Shown piece by piece: positions 5,180 to 8,708 of a DNA stretch of 8,708 nucleotides. Position numbers and translations under genes: made by a program. Within the stretch, counting starts at the first letter, position 1. Every line of letters begins with the position of its first letter. The notes below the pieces were generated by a model. That model was not told where the DNA came from, made no database searches, and saw only the letters and a list, made by a program, of their open reading frames with translations. The stretch covers positions 1-8,708 of the forward strand of contig CAJTZO010000063.1 of the NCBI GenBank assembly GCA_910583755.1, in the 5' to 3' direction. This stretch comes from an uncultured Clostridia bacterium (lineage in GTDB: Bacteria; Bacillota; Clostridia; Lachnospirales; Anaerotignaceae).

Positions 5180-5195
5180 AATATGATGTCATGTA
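5180..5195. promoter_or_regulatory. Operator site 2
   Basis: AATATGATGTCATGTA shares the ATGATGTCAT core and right arm with site 1; the left arm is degenerate. Its centre is 37 bp from that of site 1. It lies between weak -35-like (TTATAA, 5175-5180) and -10-like (TAAAAT, 5200-5205) elements of the RHH gene, so it could mediate autorepression. Confidence 0.6.
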
Positions 5196-5208
5196 TTTGT
5201 AAAATATG

Positions 5209-5224
5209 TACATGATGTCATGAA
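5209..5224. promoter_or_regulatory. Operator site 3, overlapping the RHH ribosome site
   Basis: TACATGATGTCATGAA is the third copy. Its centre is 29 bp from that of site 2. Its right end runs into the AAGGAG ribosome site of the RHH gene at 5223-5228, placing it within or just after the RHH transcription start. Confidence 0.6.
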
Positions 5225-5232
5225 GGAGACTG

Positions 5233-5439
5233 ATGATTATGGCAAGTGAAGCAAAATTAAAAGCTAATGAAAAATATCTAAAAGAAAAAGTTGATACTTT
5301 TCAAATTCGTGTTCCGAAAGGTCAAAAGGCAATGATTCAAGAACATGCAAAATCTTTAGGCAAAAGCTTAAATGCTTATGTTGTTGACCTGATTACTTTT
5401 GATATGCAATCTAATAACCTCAACTCACACAAGTCTTAA
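5233..5439 (+). CDS. Ribbon-helix-helix (Arc-like) DNA-binding regulator, likely phage repressor
   Basis: This 68-aa protein carries an RHH domain in residues ~20-58. DTFQIRVPKG is the DNA-contacting beta strand, QKAMIQEHAKSLG helix 1 and SLNAYVVDLITFDM helix 2, with the usual Gly-Lys-Ser-Leu-Asn turn. The first 18 residues are charged and helical; the tail is polar. It is the only plus-strand gene, divergent from the early operon, with three palindromes in its upstream region. It is therefore probably the autoregulated repressor of that operon. AAGGAG is 4 nt from ATG 5233 and 10 nt from ATG 5239 (MASEAK); either start is possible and differs by two residues. An antitoxin-like role is less likely as no toxin ORF follows. 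Confidence 0.85.
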   Translation: MIMASEAKLKANEKYLKEKVDTFQIRVPKGQKAMIQEHAKSLGKSLNAYVVDLITFDMQSNNLNSHKS

Positions 5440-5445
5440 TGTATT

Positions 5446-5468
5446 GGCTGTCCTTTGGCAGCCTTTTT
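5446..5468 (+). terminator. Terminator of the RHH gene
   Basis: GGCTG (5446-5450) pairs with CAGCC (5459-5463), with an inner CC/GG and a short T loop, followed by TTTTT (5464-5468). It lies 7 bp after the RHH stop and abuts the stop of the converging Rha gene. On the minus strand no T-run follows, so block A transcription is not obviously stopped here. Confidence 0.7.
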
Positions 5469-5911
5469 CACGCTATTTCCTCCAAATAAGCTATGCACTT
5501 AAATTGTTCTATTCTTTCTTTACAAGATTTATATATCTCTTTATAATGGTCTTGTCTTCCTAATCCTTCTTTTATAACATGACTAATCATATTTTCAATC
5601 AAAATTAAGTTATTAAGCTGGTTTGTAGTCGCTGTACTTCTTTGATTGCTGTCCAATCCTACTGCCTTATTTGCTAATTTACTGAAAGTAATATAGTATT
5701 TTTCAGCGTTTTTACTGCCATTTTCTTTAGCATATGTAATCAATGCCTTTATCTCATCTGTTTCCTTCAATCTATTTGCTTTTGATTCTATTCTTGTGTT
5801 TTGCCATAGAGTGGTTTGCTTTTCTAATAATAGTTGTTTCATGTGATAAAACTGTTTTACAAGTTCAACCTTAAATTCAATAACAATTTCTGAATTATCT
5901 AAAAATGTCAT
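5468..5911 (-). CDS. Rha-family regulatory protein, C-terminal part (frameshifted)
   Basis: MTFLDNSEIVIEFKVELVKQFYHMKQLLLEK continues the Rha domain that begins in the neighbouring frame. It is followed by a helical C-terminal domain (NRLKETDEIKALITYAKENG, then NAEKYYITFSKLANKAVGL) to EEIA. Rha proteins are phage regulators that interfere with growth in IHF-deficient hosts; their mechanism is little known. In an intact gene the Rha junction reads YYLNEQ-Q/A-LLMTFLDN; here about 4 nt are missing after GAGCAACA, so the frame breaks. The ATG at 5911 overlaps the N-terminal half's TGA (ATGA), so this part might be reinitiated as a 147-aa polypeptide. An in-frame TTG at 5917 is the alternative start. 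Confidence 0.8.
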   Translation of the reverse strand: MTFLDNSEIVIEFKVELVKQFYHMKQLLLEKQTTLWQNTRIESKANRLKETDEIKALITYAKENGSKNAEKYYITFSKLANKAVGLDSNQRSTATTNQLNNLILIENMISHVIKEGLGRQDHYKEIYKSCKERIEQFKCIAYLEEIA

Positions 5912-6132
5912 AAGCAATGTTGCTCATTTAAGTAATATACTTTTGTTGGACGTCCTCCTTGTAGGTTTGTCGATTTCAAATCGCTAAACCTAATATTTCC
6001 AAATCTCTTAAAATACTCCATATGCTTTTTCACTAATGCCACAACAGATTTATGTTGATTCCTTGTTCCTTCTGCAATCACTAAACTTGTTGTAAATACA
6101 TCATTATTTTTCAACAGGATTAATTCATTCAT
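5908..6132 (-). CDS. Rha-family regulatory protein, N-terminal part (frameshifted)
   Basis: This 74-aa fragment (ATG 6132, TGGAGGA 6 nt upstream) carries the start of the Rha domain. It shows MNELILLKNNDVFTTSLVIA, then TRNQHKSVVALVKKH (usually GNQHESV), then FSDLKSTN, GGRPTKVYYLNEQ. It stops at TGA two residues after the point where the frame is lost. Together with the C-terminal part (5468-5911) a normal protein of about 220 aa would be reconstituted. It is either a degraded gene, a sequencing error, or a split gene. The ribosome region is almost identical to that of the Cys-rich mini-gene upstream. Confidence 0.85.
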   Translation of the reverse strand: MNELILLKNNDVFTTSLVIAEGTRNQHKSVVALVKKHMEYFKRFGNIRFSDLKSTNLQGGRPTKVYYLNEQHCL

Positions 6133-6151
6133 CTGTTATCCTCCATTTCTT
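6120..6151. repeat. Translation-start repeat, copy 1 (other copy 6351-6378)
   Basis: The block covering the ribosome site and first codons of rha recurs at the start of the Cys-rich mini-gene (6351-6378). On the minus strand both read AAGAAATGGNGGAT, then CAGATGAATGAATTAA. They differ by one substitution and a 1-nt change in spacing. The shared 5' ends suggest duplication or module shuffling by recombination at start sites. Confidence 0.7.
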
Positions 6152-6222
6152 TCCTTTTATGCTGTTTCTTCCTTTTTTCTTCGGTATCTTTCCCGCCGTT
6201 TTGCCTTTATTTCTTCCTTGTG

Positions 6223-6363
6223 CTACTGATAGTATTTTCTTTTGTAGATTCTTTGTTTTTCTATTGCATTATCAACGATACAGTCATCATAAATACAATG
6301 AAAACAATCCTCGTTGCATATTGGAGATTTTCCCTGTTTTCGGGTTATTGTTAATTCATTCAT
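6223..6363 (-). CDS. Cys-rich mini-protein with in-frame TAG and open downstream frame
   Basis: This 46-aa product starts at ATG 6363 behind TGGGGGAT. It carries CNEDCFHCIYDDC (residues 17-28), four Cys with CxxxCxxCxxxxC spacing that suggest a metal or Fe-S site, then a basic helix ending RKYYQ. The TAG at 6223-6225 is followed in the same frame by 21 more codons (HKEEIKAKRRERYRRKKEETA) to TAA at 6157. Related prophage proteins that I recall carry long basic repeats after the Cys cluster, so this stop looks like a recent nonsense change truncating the basic tail. The start overlaps the upstream gene by 8 bp (ATGAATGA). Confidence 0.65.
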   Translation of the reverse strand: MNELTITRKQGKSPICNEDCFHCIYDDCIVDNAIEKQRIYKRKYYQ

Positions 6364-6538
6364 CTGCATCCCCCATTTCTTTTTGCTCCACCAAAAACTC
6401 TGCAACGTTTAACATGGTTTTTGCAACTCTGCAACGCTTTCTTACAGGCAGATAAGCATTTTGAAAAAGCTTGCGAAGTTCCATAAATACATCCTCCATA
6501 TCCTCTATTACATCATTTTTGCTTATGTTTCTTTTCAC
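6356..6538 (-). CDS. 60-aa helical protein, GTG start, unknown function
   Basis: The frame begins with GTG 6538, placed 9 nt after AAAGGAG (inside the end of the upstream gene) and 4 bp after that gene's stop. It ends TGA overlapping the next start. The product is amphipathic and helical (VIEDMEDVFMELRKLFQNAY, then RVAKTMLNVAEFLVEQKEM) and belongs to no family I recognise. A nearby ATG in another frame (two codons then TGA) rules out an alternative upstream start. Tight packing on both sides supports it being translated. Confidence 0.6.
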   Translation of the reverse strand: MKRNISKNDVIEDMEDVFMELRKLFQNAYLPVRKRCRVAKTMLNVAEFLVEQKEMGDADE

Positions 6539-6542
6539 CTCA

Positions 6543-6905
6543 TTACACTCCTTTCCATCCGTCCTTTTTACGTAAAACCGCTTCTGTATGCCTTCTTGCG
6601 ATTAACTTCATGTCATTCTGTACCCTTTTTTTGCTATCCATATAAAGCATTAGGACATGAAGTACAATCAGTAATTCTGCTATTTTGTCTATCACCTTAG
6701 CTTCAAAAGTTTTTACATCAAAGCCATTACTATAATCATCTCTGTAATATTCGTCATTACATTCTTCATCATCAAGTAATAAATTATAATATTTTGATAG
6801 CATTGTAATTAAAGTGCTACTTTTTTCGATTACTTTTCTCATCACCTGATATTCTGAAAAAGAATCCTTTAAGGTTTCAATATCTTTTTTTAATGTTTTC
6901 TTCAT
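6543..6905 (-). CDS. Helical protein of unknown function, distant MazG-like character possible
   Basis: This 120-aa protein starts at ATG 6905, with GGAGGA upstream and ATGA overlap with the previous gene; an in-frame TTG at 6932 is not needed. It is mainly helical with an acidic middle (DDEECNDEYYRDDY). The last third (VIDKIAELLIVLHVLMLYM, then basic residues) vaguely recalls the E..D..I.L..L pattern of phage MazG-like pyrophosphohydrolases, but the second metal-binding pair is not convincing. I treat it as unknown. Confidence 0.6.
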   Translation of the reverse strand: MKKTLKKDIETLKDSFSEYQVMRKVIEKSSTLITMLSKYYNLLLDDEECNDEYYRDDYSNGFDVKTFEAKVIDKIAELLIVLHVLMLYMDSKKRVQNDMKLIARRHTEAVLRKKDGWKGV

Positions 6906-7321
6906 TTGCTGTCCTCCTCTAATTTCCAACAAAGCCCTAAACCGCCATTTTCTCGTGGTAATCTCTGAAACCTATTTTGGTATGGGCAAAGTGCTTCATA
7001 CTCGCATAAATAACATTCACAAAGCCTGTCTCTGTTGTCGTAGCTTCTTTCTTTGAAAATACCTTCCCTGTCAAGCTTGATAAGCCATTCCTCAGATTTT
7101 CCATTTTTTATAATAATTCCAAAAAAATCATGTGTTTTTTTAATTGCGATTTCCTTTTTATAAAACTGTTGAAACATATCACGATAAATTGCAATTTGTT
7201 CTTTGCACTGCTGTATACGCTCTTTATTATCCTGATAAGTAGCTTCATTCAAACGGATTACAATGATTTCCAGTTTAGCTCCTAAATCAGAATCTAAAAA
7301 TGTATCCATATGAAACTTCAT
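6902..7321 (-). CDS. Cys-rich protein of unknown function
   Basis: In this 139-aa protein the first ~65 residues are helical, with a coiled-coil-like pattern (LNEATYQDNKERIQQCKEQI). A beta-like stretch follows (FFGIIIKNGKSEEWLIKL), and then a Cys cluster CxCxxCxxxxxC (Cys101, 103, 106, 112), with Cys131 near the end. The cluster suggests a metal site. Similar C-terminal cysteines occur in Cas4-type nucleases, but I see no nuclease motif. ATG 7321 has AAGGAAGGA upstream. It overlaps the next gene by 4 bp (ATGA). Confidence 0.65.
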   Translation of the reverse strand: MKFHMDTFLDSDLGAKLEIIVIRLNEATYQDNKERIQQCKEQIAIYRDMFQQFYKKEIAIKKTHDFFGIIIKNGKSEEWLIKLDREGIFKERSYDNRDRLCECYLCEYEALCPYQNRFQRLPRENGGLGLCWKLEEDSK

Positions 7322-7364
7322 TTACTATCCTTCCTTTCTGTTTCCACTATAAAAGTCACAATGA

Positions 7365-8153
7365 CTATAAACATAATTGACATACAACATTTTTATCCTG
7401 CAACATTTCCCACCGGAAAGTATTTCCAACAGGAATAAGCCCTTTTTCTTCCAATGCAAACCTTTTTTCAAAATCATGTACCGTATGCTTGATTGTAAAG
7501 GTTGTTGGGCTATCTGCATCCCATTGTAAAAGGATTTTCCATAATTGAGGGTAGTTTTTTCTTAATATCCTCAATTGTTCCACCGATTGATTATGACAAA
7601 ACCAACAACCGCCTCTTGCACTGGTTTGATAGATGGGTGAAAGAAGATTGTTTTTCTTACACCATTGGAAGCAGTCTGCTTCACTCCAATTTATTTCTAC
7701 TAAGGGTAAAGAAAAATTTTCTTTTTTTGACCAACGCTCTATTCTTTTTTCCTCATCTACTGCAATGCCAATATAGTTTATTGCATTTTTTACGTTCTTT
7801 TTTGCGTAATTTAAGGTGCTTCTTTTTAAACTGTTGCACCAGGCTCCACGTTGAAATGGAAAGCCATATATCCGTTTTTTTCGGGAATTCGTAGTATAAA
7901 ATTGTTTTTCATATGTCCATTTTTCCTCTTTTTTCCTATAAGAAATATGTTCCACCTTGATGCCATACCGCTTTTTAATAATGACATCTGCTTGTTTTTT
8001 AAACGCTACCATAGATGGTAAATCTGCTGATATAGTATCTGTTGCCCATAGTTCTGCATGTATAATCCGGTCTAAAGGCAAATCTAACTGTTTTATAGCT
8101 TCAATACAGGCTATAGAATCCTTCCCATAAGAAAGACTTAATACATACTCCAT
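7365..8153 (-). CDS. PAPS-reductase-like PP-loop ATPase (phage type)
   Basis: This 262-aa protein has the PP-loop SLSYGKDS (6-13), which binds ATP and activates a substrate by adenylation. Conserved cysteines of the phage PAPS-reductase-like family follow: WCN (Cys106), ADCFQWC (Cys161, Cys165) and GGCWFC (Cys183, Cys186), possibly a metal or Fe-S cluster. YIGIAVDEEKR and LLSPIYQ are also typical. Family members include sulfate assimilation enzymes and DndC-like DNA sulfur-modification proteins; the phage type has no settled substrate. No dndA/D/E partners are visible, so sulfur modification is not claimed. ATG 8153 has AAAGGA 7 nt upstream and overlaps the previous stop (TGATG); a GTG at 8156 is less suitable. 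Confidence 0.88.
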   Translation of the reverse strand: MEYVLSLSYGKDSIACIEAIKQLDLPLDRIIHAELWATDTISADLPSMVAFKKQADVIIKKRYGIKVEHISYRKKEEKWTYEKQFYTTNSRKKRIYGFPFQRGAWCNSLKRSTLNYAKKNVKNAINYIGIAVDEEKRIERWSKKENFSLPLVEINWSEADCFQWCKKNNLLSPIYQTSARGGCWFCHNQSVEQLRILRKNYPQLWKILLQWDADSPTTFTIKHTVHDFEKRFALEEKGLIPVGNTFRWEMLQDKNVVCQLCL

Positions 8154-8266
8154 CACTTTTTCCTTTCTAATTTTTCTTTGTATTTTTTCATCTCATAGTG
8201 AAAGATAATTTCCGCTACGATGCACATAACAGCCATACTAACTGCAAAAACAATAAAATATTTCAT
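8153..8266 (-). CDS. 37-aa single-pass membrane microprotein
   Basis: ATG 8266 follows GAGGTGA by 4-5 nt. The peptide has a hydrophobic N-terminal helix (MKYFIVFAVSMAVMCIVAEI) and a highly basic tail (KKYKEKLERKK), so it would be anchored with its tail in the cytoplasm. The stop TGA shares a base with the ATG of the PAPS-reductase-like gene (TGATG), which indicates coupling. No family is recognised. Confidence 0.65.
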   Translation of the reverse strand: MKYFIVFAVSMAVMCIVAEIIFHYEMKKYKEKLERKK

Positions 8267-8275
8267 GGGTTCACC

Positions 8276-8708
8276 TCATCTAATTTTAAATAACCAAAAA
8301 TCTTTTTCATCTGCAATTCCACATTGTTTTTCATCTCTTACCACTTTATAGGTTGTTCCAGTAAAAAATTTTAATGCGTGTAGCATTGCTTTACAATAAT
8401 TAAAATAGTAGTTAATCAATGCTAAATTATCATCTTTTGTACTATCAAATTTTTCTAATTCGCATATCAGGTTTATACCAGCTTCTGATTTAAAAAATTC
8501 ATTTTTATCAAAATTTTCAGATGATTTTTTTTCATTCTCTATTTTTTTAGCAACTTCTTCTAATTCCAATAGATTGTCCACTAATTGATTGACGCACTTC
8601 AGCAATACTATTTGTGTGTCTGAAATTACTGACTGTTGCTTGATTGCGTCTAATGTAAGGGGGCATGAAGAGTGGCAAAAAGTTGCATCAAGAATGACAA
8701 TTTTTATG
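8276..8708 (-). CDS. Unknown protein, 5' end beyond the window
   Basis: The frame is open from the TAA near 8276 to the window edge at 8708 with no ATG on the way, so the start lies outside; an internal TTG at 8605 is not a credible start. At least 143 residues are present. The visible N-terminal part reads KIVILDATFCHSSCPLTLDA, followed by charged helices (LLELEEVAKKIENEKKSS) and a more mixed end (YYFNYCKAMLHALKFFTGTTYKVV). I do not recognise it. It precedes the 37-aa membrane peptide by 9 bp in the same operon. Confidence 0.6.
   Translation of the reverse strand, partial: IKIVILDATFCHSSCPLTLDAIKQQSVISDTQIVLLKCVNQLVDNLLELEEVAKKIENEKKSSENFDKNEFFKSEAGINLICELEKFDSTKDDNLALINYYFNYCKAMLHALKFFTGTTYKVVRDEKQCGIADEKDFWLFKIR

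Noticed and set aside
5143..5224. The three ATGATGTCAT repeats as a CRISPR array
   Set aside because: The units are only 10-16 bp palindromes with unequal, short gaps and lie in a promoter; operators fit better.
6157..6363. Stop-codon reassignment (TAG read as an amino acid)
   Set aside because: Two other genes here, the 49-aa peptide and the PAPS-reductase-like gene, end naturally in TAG, and their coding frames contain no internal TAG.
7325..7519. 64-aa minus-strand ORF overlapping the end of the PAPS-reductase-like gene
   Set aside because: It is a frame shadow with no ribosome site and no domain; the overlapping gene has clear conserved motifs.
7502..7894. 130-aa plus-strand ORF
   Set aside because: It lies antisense to the PAPS-reductase-like gene, has hydrophobic sequence typical of reversed A-rich coding DNA, and lacks a ribosome site. 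The same reasoning removes the plus-strand ORFs at 240-1311, 1747-1944, 2560-2829, 3756-4177 and 6159-6700.
7365..8153. Phosphorothioation (Dnd-type) system based on the PP-loop protein
   Set aside because: No cysteine desulfurase or other dnd partners are visible in the window and the protein is the common phage type.

Overview
The window reads as the early (regulation, recombination, replication) region of a temperate phage or prophage of a low-GC Gram-positive host. It is probably from the Clostridia, perhaps a gut Lachnospiraceae. This rests on AT-rich DNA, strong AGGAGG-type ribosome sites, ATGA-type overlaps, and a gene order typical of Bacillota siphophages: YqaJ exonuclease, DUF1351, RecT, SSB, DnaD-like initiator. 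The family-level host assignment is an inference. No structural, lysis or integrase genes and no tRNA, rRNA or CRISPR array are visible.

Layout. All but one gene lie on the minus strand. Block A (8708 down to 5468) holds, in transcription order, a gene cut by the window edge, a 37-aa membrane peptide, a PAPS-reductase-like PP-loop protein, a Cys-rich protein, a helical protein, a 60-aa GTG-start protein, a Cys-rich mini-protein with an in-frame TAG, and a Rha-family regulator broken by a frameshift. The only plus-strand gene (5233-5439) is a ribbon-helix-helix (Arc-like) regulator, which converges with block A at a terminator. Block B (5048 down to 71) is divergent from it: a 38-aa peptide, a 32-aa membrane peptide, an XRE/Cro-like repressor, a 67-aa protein, a 49-aa membrane peptide, a zinc-ribbon protein, YqaJ, DUF1351, RecT, SSB and the replication initiator. 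Bases 1-70 hold no recognisable gene start or element.

How it fits together. The switch lies at 5100-5232. Three copies of an ATGATGTCAT-centred palindrome sit there. One fills the 17-bp spacer of a good minus-strand promoter driving block B, and two lie in the leader of the RHH gene, so the RHH protein is probably the autoregulating repressor of the early operon. A separate 18-bp inverted repeat at the presumed block B start site could be the target of the XRE protein. YqaJ (5'-3' exonuclease), RecT (annealing) and SSB would form a recombination module. The DnaD-like protein would load the helicase, possibly at a repeat cluster inside its own gene (384-557).

Points that stand out: YqaJ is intact but has AUA where the start codon should be. 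Two compact plus-strand promoter-hairpin-T-run cassettes (about 50-60 nt RNAs) sit in gaps of the minus-strand operon. A possible PRE-like promoter (4871-4899) faces back through the first early gene toward the repressor. Several membrane microproteins, too short for normal gene calling, are translationally coupled to their neighbours.
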